Counted from the first letter of the stretch, positions 31,500 to 43,856 are shown. The stretch is DNA of 64,000 nt from Atriophallophorus winterbourni (GCA_013407085.1 JACCGJ010011408.1:22593-86592); one strand, 5' to 3'. The notes: generated by a model from the sequence alone, not told the origin. A program made the numbers and translations.

Positions 31500-32760
31500 T
31501 ACAGTTTCCATTTGAAATCACGGATCGTAGAAGGGTTCAAAATATCCTGTGAAAGTAAATTCTACAGAAAGCAAATACGCACCGAGAAGAAATGACGTCT
31601 ACAATCGAGTCTTGATTGCGATATAACGGGACAACTTGAATGATAACGTGTATTCTTGAGGGAACTGAATTTTATCAAATCGCGGAAAGGATGATTTTCC
31701 ATTCACAGTATTTTATATGTTGGGATCATGTCGATTCTCACTCTCTTTTGTGTATAATCGGTCAATCCCAGCATGGCCATTCGCTCTGGATATGGGATTT
31801 GCTGCATCCCATCAACAAGCTTTGTCGCTCCGTGGTACATTTTAGCCAGCAATTCAATGTTTTTACGCAGCCACGGTGCCCAAACTGGAATCATGTATTC
31901 TATCGTTGGATGGATGTAAGTAGTTATAATGCATGGGAGCGTTTTAGTAGAGAACCGCTCAAATATTCTCTTCAGCATTCCCAAGATACCACCTGCCCTG
32001 TTGAAGGCTTTCTAGCAATGACCATTCGGTTTCAGGTCATTAGTAATCCAGAATCCTATATCCTTTTCAGCGCTGGTGCAAGTCAAGTTTTAATGACGAA
32101 GAATATATGTATGCTAGTATTGTCGGCCATTTTACATTTACGAATGTTGAAAGGAATCTGATTTTGTTGAGATCAGTGATACAAGGCTTCCAAATCCTCT
32201 TGCATCATCGAACAATCTTTATTGCTTCGGATTTGCTTCCATATTTTCAGGTCATCAGCAAAAAACCCATCTTGAATAGTAATATTTAGGTAATAACATT
32301 TAAGCATAACAATTAAAAGATAGGCCCCAGCACTGAACATTAAGGGACGTCGCTGGTGACATTGATGGTCTTTAAAAGAACGCCGTCAATGCGGACTCGC
32401 ACATGCCAATATCCACGATGATTAGTTTCCTGTTATCATATATTGCAATAGCTTTTGCAGAAGCGGGCTGTGGTTGACTTTATACAATGCCTTGATACAT
32501 CAATATAACATATATGAACGGAGTATGCTAGATCAAGAGACGCTGTGCAATCGTCCAGAGTGATGAGTAAATTTGACAGAAAGATTTGTTTCGGCGAAAC
32601 CCATTTTGCGCTGCTGATGAAAGTCCTTTAGTTTCAAGTTGACCAACGATACAATCAGTTAGTATGCGTTCCGTATGTTCAATCGCAGATGTCACTACAA
32701 AGATATAACGTGACAATGATCAACTATCGTAAAATAACTAGTCGTTTTTCCTATAAGGAA
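31500..32760 (-). pseudogene. Decayed CR1-like LINE, RT region
   Basis: Minus strand. 32528-32716 encodes ILTDCIVGQLETKGLSSAAQNGFRRNKSF, matching the LIRDRI...HLSSVQHGFLKGRSC block of CR1. 31703-31984 encodes IITTYIHPTIEYMIPVWAPWLRKNIELLAKM-GATKLV, matching the C-terminal VRPHLEYCVQAWSP...KDI block. The middle (about 32000-32520), where the catalytic motifs belong, is frame-scrambled. It differs from the other CR1 copies in the window and is an older lineage. Confidence 0.7.
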
Positions 32761-35335
32761 AAGATATCTTGAAAAATCTATAAGTGTCTTTCCTTTAAAA
32801 CATGTACACAGTGTGTTGATGTCCCTAAGCTTCATATGTACGCAGAATAGAATTAGGAAAGTTAGATCAGTAGAGCGACATCAGCACGTCGACTTCCTTA
32901 CAATACACTTGATAATGGTACATGTGCAAAGATATTACCAGGAAGATCGCTTTTAAGCGATAACCATAACTAACCGCTGGGACCGATATTTAAAATGCAG
33001 GCTGCGCTGATTTCATTGATTAATCGATTATAATACCGCGACAAGTTGACTGAAAACTACACAAGAATATTCAAGCTGTTCCGATCTAACTTCTGAAACT
33101 ATCGCTTATTCGCCACACAAAACGAAGGTAAAATAGAACGACACTTCGAAAGTAAATGGTATAAATTCTACATGAAACGTAAAGTTTGGAGCTACTATTC
33201 TATCAGACTGGCACGACAAAACCGTTTCATTACATATAAACACACATGTGTTCAGGTACTGAAAAAGATTAACAAATGCACACCCTAATGATTATTGCCT
33301 GTTTTCGTATTCAATCATGAAGTGTCAGCTTCAGAGTTTACTAAATGGTAGAAGAACATATACGGTTTTCATAACCTGTATTAATGTGTACATACTGTTA
33401 GAAAAAGCTTACTGACAAATACAAACATAAAATGTACTATAAAATTGTTCTAAGTGATTCATGGAAATTGACGCAAGGTTTTACAAGATCGTGAAATCGA
33501 CGAACCTAATTTAGACAACACAGAAACTTCTCTGTTTTTTTGTATTCATGATGCAGCAAAACATCAAACTTTATGTTTAAACTTTCAGGGTTTAAATTAG
33601 AAAAACTGGAGAGAGATTATTTAAAATCTACTCAGTTGACAAGTTTAATGTATTTGATGAGTATATTGTGCAAAAACGGGTTCCAAAATATATTTAAAAA
33701 AACATTCATTAGGAACGAGAACTTGCATGATATATTCGCAACTGCGAATCAATATACATAGCAAGCACAATGATTTTTCTTGTGTCTGAAGCAGCAAAAG
33801 TAAACGTGAATTACTTCTTAAAAACAAGGGAAACAACCTTGGAATTTAACGGAATATTCATAAGGAAACTTTTGTTGCCTAAATCAGCTTCATTCCTATC
33901 CCGACACGCATACCTCGCAACATTCACACAGTAGCTGCTAGACAGTAAAAAATGAATGGCCCAAATATTAAAATTACATATGTTTACACTCATAATGTAG
34001 AAACTTAATCACCTACCAAAATTATACATCAGCACCAATAAAAACCGTGTGATTAGATTAAATTCAGTTGCTTTTTATTATAGCTGGAGTCCTCGCCATG
34101 AGATATCGCAGTGGTTATTTACGCTTCAGAATATATCATAAAACCGTTTTCAGTGACTGTCATGCACGGAGAATCTTCTTGAATATTTTCCTTAACCTTG
34201 TATGACCATGACAAGTGGAGTGACGAGAAAAGCTTTTTATTATGCATGGCAGTGGGAGCCGCGAGGAAGCTGTCAAGCTGATGACGCTCTACATGTTTAC
34301 GAAATTTGATTAAATTCATGTTACATTCGGGGTGCAGACACATCATCCCAGTTTGTTTGTGCTTATTTCTATATAGAATCCGTATCTGTTTAAGTTCCAG
34401 CCTTCACCATATTTTAGAATTTATTTTCTCCGTGGTCGTAGGGCAGTTGAGCATGCGTCACGTGCTAATGGTGTAATGCTGTCTCTGATGATGATGATGA
34501 TCTGTACGATTGGTTGCAATTTAATTCAATGAACACTTATGAACCTTTATTAGATTTCATAAGCAGGTAACAGTTAGGCTATGATAAAACAATAAAACCC
34601 TATCTCTAGGCACTCTTTCACACTAAAATTGACGACCTAAAGCAATTTTGTTCAATATATTATGAAACGTCTAAGATAGGGATTTGAGCAACACAATAGT
34701 CAAAGACAGTAAGGATAATTAGTTGTCGTACATTCGATTGACAAATGGTTTGAGACTAGAGCCTAATAATATAACGAAAATCTAAGTCTTGATATTGTGG
34801 TTAGTAATCAAGCATAATATATTCGTGTAAAAACATAGATATCAATTTGAAATATTGTCGGGTATTCTGAAGCAACAAAAATCAATAATATTTGTAATAT
34901 TTGTTAGAAAATTCATGAGTAATTCGGAATGTCAGTGAATTCATACAACGTTATCAACTGTGCCAGTTACATAACTCGAGATCAATATTTCCTTATAATT
35001 TCTGGCTAAAGAATATGTGAAAATTAACATTAGGAAAAGCATATATAACAATAACAGTAAAACGACAAACACCTGCGACAAAGACAATTTAACATTTATT
35101 CAATCCAACGCATTTCAAAGCAGTGAGCATTGAAATCGACTGTAATTTTGTAAGTAATTAGCAAACAAAAGTTTGGCGCTATTATGTTTTATATCAAAAC
35201 GTGGAGTTGAATTCAGTTTAAATTATAAAACATCGATTTATAAGCTTAAAAATAAAATAATAATTTCAATTTTGATATAAAAACTCAATCTTTCAAAAAT
35301 GATGCTTGCGAATAGGTAATTTATTTCAGTTGGAC
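32761..35335. other. Anonymous AT-rich DNA
   Basis: No element or gene recognised. The minus frame 34119-34346 (75 aa) contains CLHPECNMNLIKFRKHVERH, which resembles a C2H2 finger only superficially; I do not call it. A short GATGAT run is at about 34485-34500. Confidence 0.45.
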
Positions 35336-35337
35336 CA

Positions 35338-36426
35338 TATTTTCTTTCTTTGCTCTTTGCTCTGCTTCTGAAGCACGCTTTTAGGACGAGAACAAAAGGC
35401 ATTTACATACGCACGCGAAATGATGGTAAGCTTTTCAACCTAAACTGGTTGAGAGCACGAACCAAAGTACAGGATGTGATAATCCGTGACCTGTTTTCCG
35501 ACGAAGCAGCCTTTATTGCTCACACCCAAGAGAACCTACAGTCGCTAATGGACTGTTTCTAGTCGGCATGCAAAGACATTGGTCTAACAATCAGCATGAG
35601 CAAGACCAAAGTCCTTGGTAAAGGGACTGTATCGCCACCAATCATCACTGTTGGAAACTGTCAGCTTGAACCAGTACATCATTTCACATATCTTGGTTCA
35701 ACCATTGCGGATAACCTCTCGCTAGACACGGAGATTGATAAGCGGATTGGCAGAGCAGCTGTCATTCTGTCTCGATTGAACTCTCGTGTTTGGGGTAACC
35801 GCAAGCTGACTGTAAAGACAAAGATGATGGTATACAGCGCGTGCGTACTAAATGCTTTACTATACGGCAGCGAAACCTGGACCACCCACGCAAGACACGA
35901 ACGGAAGCTGAATGCTTTCCATCTACGAAGCATCCGTCGTATCTTGAACATATCGTGGATGGACAGAGTGACTAACGCTGAAGTGCTTTCAAAAGCTGGT
36001 CTACAGAGCATGTTCACCCTATTACGTCAGCGCCGCCTGCGGTGGCTTGGTCATGTCTATAGAATGGAAAATGGTCGTATTCCGAAAGATCTACTCTACG
36101 GTGAGTTGCAATTAGGAAGTCGACCATTGGGCAGACCGCACTTGCGGTACAAAGATGTTTGCAAAAGAGATATGAAAGCTCTTGACATTGACCCCGCAAG
36201 CTGGGAAGAACTTGCTCTTGACCGCTCACTTCGGAGGCATTGTGTAAAGCGTCGTCTGCAAGCCGGGGAGGAGCAAATACAGCTCTTGGCTGCTGAACGC
36301 AGATCACGCCGCTAGCGTGCAACTGATGCAATACAACAGAGTTCTGACTATCGTTGCAAGCGCTGCCGGAGAGATTGTTCCTCCCGGATCGGACTGTTCA
36401 GTCATTCAAAAAGCTGCAAAACATGA
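35338..36426 (+). pseudogene. 5'-truncated RTE-like LINE, RT C-terminal half
   Basis: One reading frame runs from about 35338 to TGA at 36424-36426, broken only by two TAG stops (35560-35562 and 36313-36315). It starts inside the RT palm: a LFALLLKHAF block, then LFSDEAA where LFADDAA is expected, so motif C is mutated. Next come YLGSTIADNLSLDTEI, SACVLNALLYGSETW and RQRRLRWLGHVYRM, typical of RTE/BovB-type LINEs. After the second TAG the same frame encodes the terminal zinc finger CKRCRRDCSSRIGLFSHSKSC. An ACGGAGGCCAACAACAACC tail near 36465-36487 is the probable 3' end. Exact clade is inferred from motif style. Confidence 0.8.
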
Positions 36427-36489
36427 AATTCATGCGATGTGATGTACATTAATGGTCGACATCAACCGACGGAGGCCAACAACAACCAT

Positions 36490-38076
36490 ATTTTGAAAAA
36501 AATACAACCAATTTATCGTGGGTAGCATACAATTATAATTCAATATTCGTATAACCAAGCAACTATGGGGTGAAACGTCCATTCAAGTATTAGTATAAGG
36601 CTTTTGGTAAATCTTCTATTACATTTAAGGTATGTTTTTTGAAAACTAGATATATTGGCACATAAAGAGAACAGTCACATTCAAAACCCGGTTTTATAAA
36701 GAAAACAAGCAAGAAATAATAATAAAATGTTCAGCACAGTTATCCCAAGTATAATGCAATTATTATTAAACTGAGAATCCTGAAGATGAGAAAAGAATTA
36801 GATTGTGATAGGCTAAATGTGATGTAAGGAAAGATCAGCTTTTCCAAGTTTAGATATTTTAGATAGAAAAATGAAAGTCTATTCGGATGAAGAATAAATT
36901 CATATCAGTATTATATTTAAAGCGCGGAAGTGGTATAAGAATGTACAGTCGTACTTATTATCAATTGACTGAATAACTTTATAGTAGGTTGGTGGGAAAG
37001 TAGTTCAGTGAATAGAACCAGTGTAATGAATCGGGTGGTTTGACCTATTGGCAGCACCGATTAAACTGTTTAATTGAAAAAATTAGCAGAGGTGAATAAA
37101 AAATGTAATCTGATGTAACAACGAATGTTGCTCGATTAAATAGAATAAACTTTATGATATTTGTAATTCGACCTCAAGCAGCTAGGTTTTAATCAACCTT
37201 TAGATGACGAGTGCAAAAATTTAATCTCAGTAAACAAATATAATCTGTCATTATCGTCGTCGTCATCGTCAGGGACAGCATTACACTGGATGGTTCAAAT
37301 CAATTAAACCATGAAATATAAAAATAAAATCGTAAATGATGGAAGTTGGCAGAAATCGATAAATACGAATCATGATTATTGATTGTGATGAACCGCTGAA
37401 GTTATAGTCACCTTGAAATGCCCCTTGACTGCTAATAAATCTTTATGGACAGTGACAAGTTTTTCAACGCGCTTTCAAAATCTATCTTCGTCACCGTAAG
37501 ATAATGTCATACTAAATTCAGTGGTGAATAACTCCTGAACCTAACGTATGAGTCACATTAACGATCAGGCAATGGTTCATCTTTTAGGATAAAAGCAGAA
37601 AGAGCAAAGGTAAGCACATCTTTGTTTTCGAAATCCCTGAGGTAAGATAAACGTTATCTCCACTACCAATTTTGGCTAGGCTAAAAATATTGAAATAAAA
37701 AGTCTATCTAATTACTAATAATTTAGACAATTCATCAGTGACCTAGTGGTGTATTGGTTGCAGAGATTGAGAAAAGGAACTGTGGGAGAGTCATTAGTGA
37801 GTGTCATTAGGAAACGTATCAAAAAATGGATCCAGTTCATCAGAGCTGGAACTTTCCTTGAGCACTGCACCCGCTATTACTTGTAGTTTGTTAGTAGGCA
37901 TTTATTTTATTTATTCATTTAATTTTATTAACAATTATCAGCCAGTGGTTTGTTTGAACTTCTGTCGCTTTGGACAAAATTGAAATTGAGATAAGGGATA
38001 TAGAAGTTAGACAACGCTATTTGGAAAAAATGATGTGTCTTAAATCCAATGATGAATTATTTACAGAAAATAATGT
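36490..38076. other. Anonymous AT-rich DNA
   Basis: No gene or element recognised. A weak A-box-like TGACCTAGTGGTG at 37738 has no matching B box nearby. Confidence 0.45.
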
Positions 38077-38155
38077 CGCCACCGGGATTCGAACCTGGAC
38101 CTCACGACTGCAAGGGTAGTGGTTTTAACTTCTACCCTGAGGTAATGAATACCAC
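38077..38155 (-). repeat. tRNA-derived SINE-like fragment
   Basis: The minus strand carries an A-box-like TTACCTCAGGGTAG, an anticodon-arm-like stretch, and a good B box GGTTCGAATCC followed by CGGTGGCGAC. The T-arm has one mismatch and the acceptor stem cannot form, so it is a decayed tRNA-related sequence and not a working tRNA gene. The A box resembles that of tRNA-Cys. Confidence 0.55.
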
Positions 38156-38920
38156 TGGAAAACATGGTCCTGAATGATAAAACCGAATTAATCAATGTGG
38201 ACGGCAATTATCTTTTGAAAATGTCTTATATAATATGAGGTAGCCGCTGGTGAAAATACAGTGCACTTTTGGTTCACTCAACTCGAACTTGTTTCTATCA
38301 ATTTTGAAAACAAAATCGAAGTTAGTGTATATTTAATTTTAATATATGAGCAGCACTTTGACTACAAACCTCTGGCAGTTTTTCATTAACATGATTCCTA
38401 TATATTTTGTCCACACTCGTCTTCATTTAGTCAAAATTCATCATTAACATTTATTAAAGTTAGAACTAAAATCATGAGCAAAATGCTAGATGTATTCTCC
38501 TCTTTCTATTAAATTAAATTAAATACGGAGTGAATGTCAAATTTTTAAACGATTTGATTAATCACTCGCATGTGTTTTAAAGTGAAATTAGACTAATAAA
38601 TTTATATTAGAAATAAAGTTGGAAGCATCTCCATATTAAACAGTCTTTTCATTAAAAACTTACCCATTGAGATAATCTAATGTTGAAACTTGTTTATCAA
38701 ATATTCGTTTTCTAGGATGAATTGATCTTGAGGCATTAAATTCATTACGCGAGGATTTTGTAGTCATTTTAAACACTGCGGTGAATGAGTAAACATACAA
38801 CAAAAATTAAATGACCTGAAAAAAAGATCATATTCGAGAGCAAACCAATTTGCACGGAAATGTGAGCAGCTGATAAGTTTAGTTAGCGAACAAAATTTTT
38901 AAAAATAAAAATGTTGTCTA
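38156..38920. other. Anonymous AT-rich DNA
   Basis: Nothing recognised between the tRNA-like fragment and the Gypsy element. Confidence 0.45.
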
Positions 38921-38924
38921 AGAG

Positions 38925-39302
38925 TATGGCATTTTTCTGTAAACATTTTTGTTTGTATCAATCATTGTACACTTTTTAAATTGTACCCGGATTTTACGAA
39001 TATAATTTTCCGTTTGCTCGGAGTTGCTCTTCTCATCTCTTTTGATACCCGCACTGCGTGCTTGGAGTTCTGACTGTGGATTGTGGAAAGATTGCTTGCC
39101 TGCTATAAAAGGACCGCTCCATATTTCAGCCACAGCTAATTCTTAGGTTTACCGCGGTGATAAAACTTTGACGTCTGGACCAGAACAGCCAATTGCCAAG
39201 CTGAGGAGAATCTTTTTCCATTCGATAAAAGAAATATTGTGAGTGGTTAGCTTTTTACTTTTTACACACATACTGTAATTTCACGTAGCCTGAACCACCA
39301 CA
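38925..39302 (+). repeat. 5' LTR of Gypsy element
   Basis: 378 bp with a TATA box (CTATAAAAGG, about 39103-39112), the probable promoter, and ending ACCACCACA. Confidence 0.92.
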
Positions 39303-39304
39303 AT

Positions 39305-39319
39305 TCGGTGAGCCCGATT
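39305..39319 (+). promoter_or_regulatory. Primer-binding-site candidate
   Basis: TCGGTGAGCCCGATT just after the LTR resembles the complement of the tRNA-Trp 3' end (TGGTGA, CCCGA) with a few mismatches. CsRn1-type elements are reported to use tRNA-Trp. Match judged by eye. Confidence 0.45.
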
Positions 39320-39386
39320 ATTTTCGCTATAGCATACTCCCCACTATTTTGATTTTTTAGCATATTTTTAAATTTTTTTCAATAAA

Positions 39387-40202
39387 ATGGACAGTATTCC
39401 ACAGACAGCACCTTTCCCAGCAGATATTGGTCATTTACCACTTCCTGAGTTTGGCGTAGCAAACCCTAGATTATGGTTCGCTCAAGTAGAAGCTATTTTC
39501 GAAACTCGACGCATTACTAGCCAAAAAGCAATGTACTGTTACGTCATAGGAAGCTTACCACACGCAGTCGCATCCGAAGTTGCTGATATCATTTACAACA
39601 GACCTGCTGATAAACCGTATGATGTACTGAAATCAGCTTTGATATCGCGTATAGCAGCATCTGATGCGAAAAACTTACGCAAAATACTTTTGGGTATCGA
39701 ACTAGGTGACAATACACCGTCGCAACTCCTTCGCCGAATGATTGAGTTACAAGGTACAACACCAGTTGGCGAACTGATTTTAAAAGAATTGTGGCTGCAA
39801 AAACTACCCAGCGATGTTCGAAAAGCACTTTCGGTGGTCGAAGAAGATTACAAGTTAGATAAGCTTGCTGCCATCGCCGATCGAGTGTATGAAAATCATA
39901 AGCCAACCATTGCAGTAGTACAATCGCCTCATAACTCAACTCCTTCAACTTTAGAATCAGAGATCTCCGAGTTGAAATCGCGACTCGACGAACTTTGCAT
40001 GCACATACGTACTTCACGAAATGATCGATCTCGGTCATCACAGAGAGACAGTCCGAATAAACGATATTCACGAAGTCGGAGTAAAGGGCCAGGTCTTTGC
40101 TATTACCATCGCAAATTCGGTGAACGCGCCTACAGATTCACCAGACCCTGCAGTTTTGTTTCCAAATCTAAAGACCAGGCAAACGATTACGCCAGGCAGT
40201 AG
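39387..40202 (+). CDS. Gypsy Gag (CsRn1-type)
   Basis: 271 codons from an ATG in a clear context after the LTR. N-terminal capsid-like region (FGVANPRLWFAQVEAIF, YCYVIGSLP, LGDNTPSQLLRRM, LKELWLQKLP) has the usual order of arthropod and trematode Gypsy capsids; a Leu-rich coiled coil lies near residue 190-210; then an Arg/Ser-rich stretch. The zinc finger should be the CsRn1 CHCC type: CYYH and PCSF are present, but the third ligand is Phe (YRFTRPC), so one zinc ligand is lost. The frame ends at TAG 40200-40202 while protease coding continues in another frame. Gag forms the particle and binds RNA; this copy is probably impaired. Confidence 0.85.
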   Translation: MDSIPQTAPFPADIGHLPLPEFGVANPRLWFAQVEAIFETRRITSQKAMYCYVIGSLPHAVASEVADIIYNRPADKPYDVLKSALISRIAASDAKNLRKILLGIELGDNTPSQLLRRMIELQGTTPVGELILKELWLQKLPSDVRKALSVVEEDYKLDKLAAIADRVYENHKPTIAVVQSPHNSTPSTLESEISELKSRLDELCMHIRTSRNDRSRSSQRDSPNKRYSRSRSKGPGLCYYHRKFGERAYRFTRPCSFVSKSKDQANDYARQ

Positions 40203-40588
40203 GAACGGCTGCACTGCCTGGCAACAAAGTTAGCCGTCTCCTCTATATTTCTGATAACACAACGAAATTGCGTTTTCTGGTAGACACCGGTGCGGAACTC
40301 AGCGTCATCCCACCTAACGAAACCAGAAGCAAGTGTCCGTCGGGATTGACCCTTCAGGCGGCCAACGGTACTCGGATAGCCACTTACGGTCATCGGTCCC
40401 TCGCGGTAGACCTGGGCTTACGAAGATCGTTCCACTGGGTGTTCACCATTGCAGACGTGAAAACTCCGATTTTGGGTGCAGATTTTTTGTCTAATTTCAA
40501 CCTCGCGGTGAACATAAGCCAACGAAGGCTTATTGATAACACCACGAAGTTAAATTCAATAGGCGAATACCATTACACATCCATATAG
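40176..40588 (+). pseudogene. Gypsy Pol, protease segment
   Basis: Frame offset from gag by -1 and open upstream of the gag stop, so gag and pol overlap by about 25 bp or more. Retropepsin motif FLVDTGAELSVIPP at about 40277-40318 keeps the catalytic DTG, and ILGADFLSNF is the second conserved block. The frame is cut by TAG at 40586-40588, immediately before the RT region that continues in the same frame. Confidence 0.82.
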
Positions 40589-41989
40589 TCTATTCGAGTT
40601 TTGACTACTGTCGTCACCCAGCCTTGTAAGGAACTCATAGTCCAGTTTCCGGAGATCTTCAAACCACAGGCATTCACAAATGTGGTCAAGAACCAGGTCG
40701 AACACCACATCGTCACACGTGGCGCTTTAGTTTTTGCCAAACCACGTAGACTAGCTCCAAACAAACTGGCGATCGCCAAACAAGAGTTTGAACATATGTT
40801 GGAGCTAGGAATCATCCGCTCGTCGACCTCACCATGGGCTTCTCCACTACATATGGTTGAAAAAAGTACCGCCGATACGTGGCGCCTATGCGGAGATTAT
40901 AGGGAACTTAATCGCATTACGGTACCAGACCGTTACCCCATTCCACACATCCACGATTTTACGGCGTCCATAAACGGAAAATCCGTGTTCTCGAAGCTTA
41001 ACCTAGTTCGCGCCTATCACCAAATCCCCGTTGCGAAGGAAGATATCCCTAAAACGGCTGTCACGACACCATCTGGCTTATATGAATTCGTACGAATGCC
41101 ATTTGGCCTCCGAAATGCCGCACAAACTTTCCAGCGTTTTATGGATCAAGTATTTAAGGGATTGCCCTTTGTATACGTTTATATTGATGACGTGCTAATT
41201 GCTAGCAACACATCGACAGAACATGTTGAGCATCTTCGAGAGGTTTTTCAGCGCCTATCTCAGTATGGGATTGTCGTTAATCCAGATAAATGCATCTTCC
41301 ATGTGAAAACACTAGACTTTCTCGGTCACCGCATCGATTCAACCAGAATTAAACCCGTTGAACAGAAAGTCTCTGCCATCCACGATTATCCATGCCCCAG
41401 TCCAATCCGCCAGTTGCGTCGATTTTTGGGCCTAGTTAACTATTATAGACGATTCATTCCTCATTGCGCGAAGTTAGCTCAACCGGTTACAGATTTACTT
41501 TGCTGCAAAGAAAGACATTTTTCAATGAATCCACAAGCGATCGAAGCTTTTGATGCGCTTAAACCCGCCTCTGAGCAGGCGACAACTCCGACTTATATAT
41601 CAGCTGAGACAGATGCTCACTTATCGCTTGTTACCGATGCATCAAACGAAGCGGTAGGCGCAGTACTCCAACAAGAGGTCGATAACACGATTAGACCCAT
41701 AGCTTTCTTCTCACGCCGACTACAGCCAGCGCAGACACGATATAGTACCTTTTGTCGCAAGCTCCTCGCTGTTTATTATTCCATTCGCCATTTCCGGCAT
41801 TTACTCGAAGGTCGCAGTTTCACGGTTTACACCGATCACAAACCGCTAACGTTTGCACTCGCCACAACTTCCGATCGTTATTCACCGCGAGAGATCCGTC
41901 AATTAGACTACATCTCCCAATTCACGAGCGACATTCGTGACCTATCAGGCTCGTCAAACACAGTGGCGGATACGTTTTCTCGGATTTAA
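40589..41989 (+). pseudogene. Gypsy Pol, reverse transcriptase and RNase H segment
   Basis: Same frame as the protease. RT blocks: [89 protein letters not shown]. Motif A has Asn (AAC at 41000-41002) where the first catalytic Asp is expected, which should abolish polymerisation; YIDD is intact. RNase H of the RT_RNaseH type starts at [16 protein letters not shown]. The frame ends at TAA 41987-41989 after VADTFSRI, and homology continues in frame beyond it, so this stop is a mutation. Confidence 0.88.
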
Positions 41990-43370
41990 CTGAGTGCCAT
42001 CGACCTGCCTGGAATCGATTTGGAACAACTAGCACGTTCGCAGCAATCTGATCCGGTACTGAGTCGCTATGAAACTTCAGAGATGGGAAAAATCCGCCGA
42101 GTCCCGATACCCGATTCTCCACATTACCTGGTTTGTGACATGGCAACAGGAAAACCGCGTCCGATCGTCCCATCAGACATGAGACGTAGAGTTTTTGACC
42201 ACTTGCATGGTTTTTCACATCCGGGAGTAAGAGCGACACGAAAATTAATCAGTTCTCGCTACCTCTGGTCTGACATGCATAAAGACATACAACTTTGGAC
42301 AAAATGTTGCTTGCGATGTCAACAGAGCAAGGTAACGACACACTATCAGCTACCCTGGTACGTTCCCGCCAGTTACTGAACGTTTCCAACACGTGCACTT
42401 GGATCTCGTGGGCCCACTAGCAGTCTCTAACGGATGTTGCTACATACTTACCTGCATTGATCGTTTTACGCGTTGGCCAATGGCAGTAGCAATCCCTGAT
42501 ATCAGTGCAGAAACTGTTGCTAAAGCTTTTGTTCAGCACTGGATCAGTAATTTTGGCGTACCAAACACCATCACTACTGACCGAGGTTCCCAATTCCAAT
42601 CAACGCTTTTCAAGGAACTGAACAACATGCTCGGTACGAAACACATTCAGACTACAGCCTACCACCCTTCTTCGAACGGCTTAGTCGAAAGATTTCACCG
42701 CCAACTGAAAGCCGCACTCATGTGTCATGGGAATACTGAACGTTGGTCCGAGACACTACCCCTAGTACTTCTTGGTATACGTACCACAGTGAAAGAAGAC
42801 CTAGTTTGTTCAGCTGCTGAAATGGTGTACGGTAGTACACTTACCCTTCCAGGCGAATTCCTGACATCTTCCGACTCGTCATTGGACCTTACCGTGCCAC
42901 AATATGTCAGCCGCCTTCGCAGCTTCATGAAAAACTTACGAGCTACCCCAACCCGACAGCACGTTCAACCCTGCTACATTCCACCTGACTTGAACATTTG
43001 CGACTTTGTGTTTGTGCGGGTAGATCATGTACGCCGACCGCTACAGCCGCCATACACTGGCCCGTACAAGGTAATCAACAGGTATCCAAAATACTTCGTT
43101 ATTGACCGCAACGGAACACACGAGACCGTCAGCGTCGATCGTTTGAAAGTAGCCTACGTCGAACCGGCACCAGAGGCGACAGAAAATACCCCGAACGTTG
43201 CTCCTAAAGATTTTGTCCCTCCACCCCCCAAACCGAAGGTCACCGGTACTCCCGATCTCCCAACGAAACCCTCTTTACCCCCGTGTATCAAACAAACTGA
43301 CCATAACAGGCAAACCCGATCTGGTCGTAGAGTCCATTTTCCATCAAAGTTTGATGACTTCACAGCCTAA
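41990..43370 (+). pseudogene. Gypsy Pol, integrase segment
   Basis: The zinc-binding HHCC domain is in the frame 42020-42379 (H-GFSHPG, C-LRCQ). A frameshift lies between about 42345 and 42390, after which the core continues: VHLDLVGP (Asp), [10 protein letters not shown] (Asp), [11 protein letters not shown] (Glu), the DDE triad. [13 protein letters not shown] block marks the GPY/F module. The Pro-rich C-terminus ends at TAA 43368-43370. All triad residues remain, but the frameshift separates finger and core. Confidence 0.88.
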
Positions 43371-43406
43371 CGATTTCTTCGAGCGTCTTCTTTAGGCCCG
43401 ACGCTC

Positions 43407-43419
43407 TAGGGGGGAGTAC
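43407..43419 (+). promoter_or_regulatory. Polypurine tract
   Basis: Purine run AGGGGGGAG at about 43408-43416, directly before the 3' LTR; primes plus-strand synthesis in LTR elements. Confidence 0.75.
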
Positions 43420-43797
43420 TATGGCATTTTTCTGTAAACATTTTTGTTTGTATCAATCATTGTACACTTTTTGAATTGTACCCGGATTTTACGAATATAA
43501 ATTTTCGTTTGCTCGGAGTTGCTCTTCTCATCTCTTTTGATACCCGCACTGCGTGCTTGGAGTTCTGACTGTGGATTGTGGAAAGATTGCTTGCCTGCTA
43601 TAAAAGGACCGCTCCATATTTCAGCCACAGCTAATTCTTGGGTTTACCGCGGTGATAAAACTTTGACGTTTGGACCGATATAGCCAATTGCCAAGCTGGG
43701 AAGAATCGTTTTCGAATCAATCGAAGAATTATTGTGAGTGGTTACTTTTTTACTTTTTACACACATACTGTAATTTCACGTAGCCTGAACCACCACA
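43420..43797 (+). repeat. 3' LTR of Gypsy element
   Basis: 378 bp; TATA box copy at about 43598-43606; followed by AGAG. Confidence 0.92.
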
Positions 43798-43856
43798 AGA
43801 GCATCCACTATTGTCAAACTGACATCTTTAAATCTATATATTTCGTATGTTCATTT

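Larger units (their letters stand above)
38925..43797 (+). mobile_element. CsRn1-type Ty3/Gypsy LTR retrotransposon, inactivated
   Basis: LTRs 38925-39302 and 43420-43797 (both 378 bp), flanked by the 4-bp duplication AGAG (38921-38924 and 43798-43801). LTRs start TATGGC rather than TG exactly, so the 5' boundary could shift by 2 bp. Internal order: primer site, gag with a CsRn1-style CHCC finger, protease, RT, RNase H, integrase with GPY-like end. The LTRs differ at roughly 15-20 sites, so this insertion is clearly older than the BEL element. The coding region carries two stops, a frameshift and an RT catalytic substitution. CsRn1 relatives are frequent in trematodes. Confidence 0.92.

Noticed and set aside
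34119..34346. C2H2-like finger in a 75-aa minus frame
   Set aside because: Only one candidate finger with atypical spacing and no supporting exon signals.
34485..34500. CTGATGATGATGATG as a hammerhead core
   Set aside because: Simple GAT repeat with no GAAA partner.
38077..38155. Functional tRNA gene on the minus strand
   Set aside because: The acceptor stem does not form and the T-stem has a mismatch; better explained as a SINE remnant.
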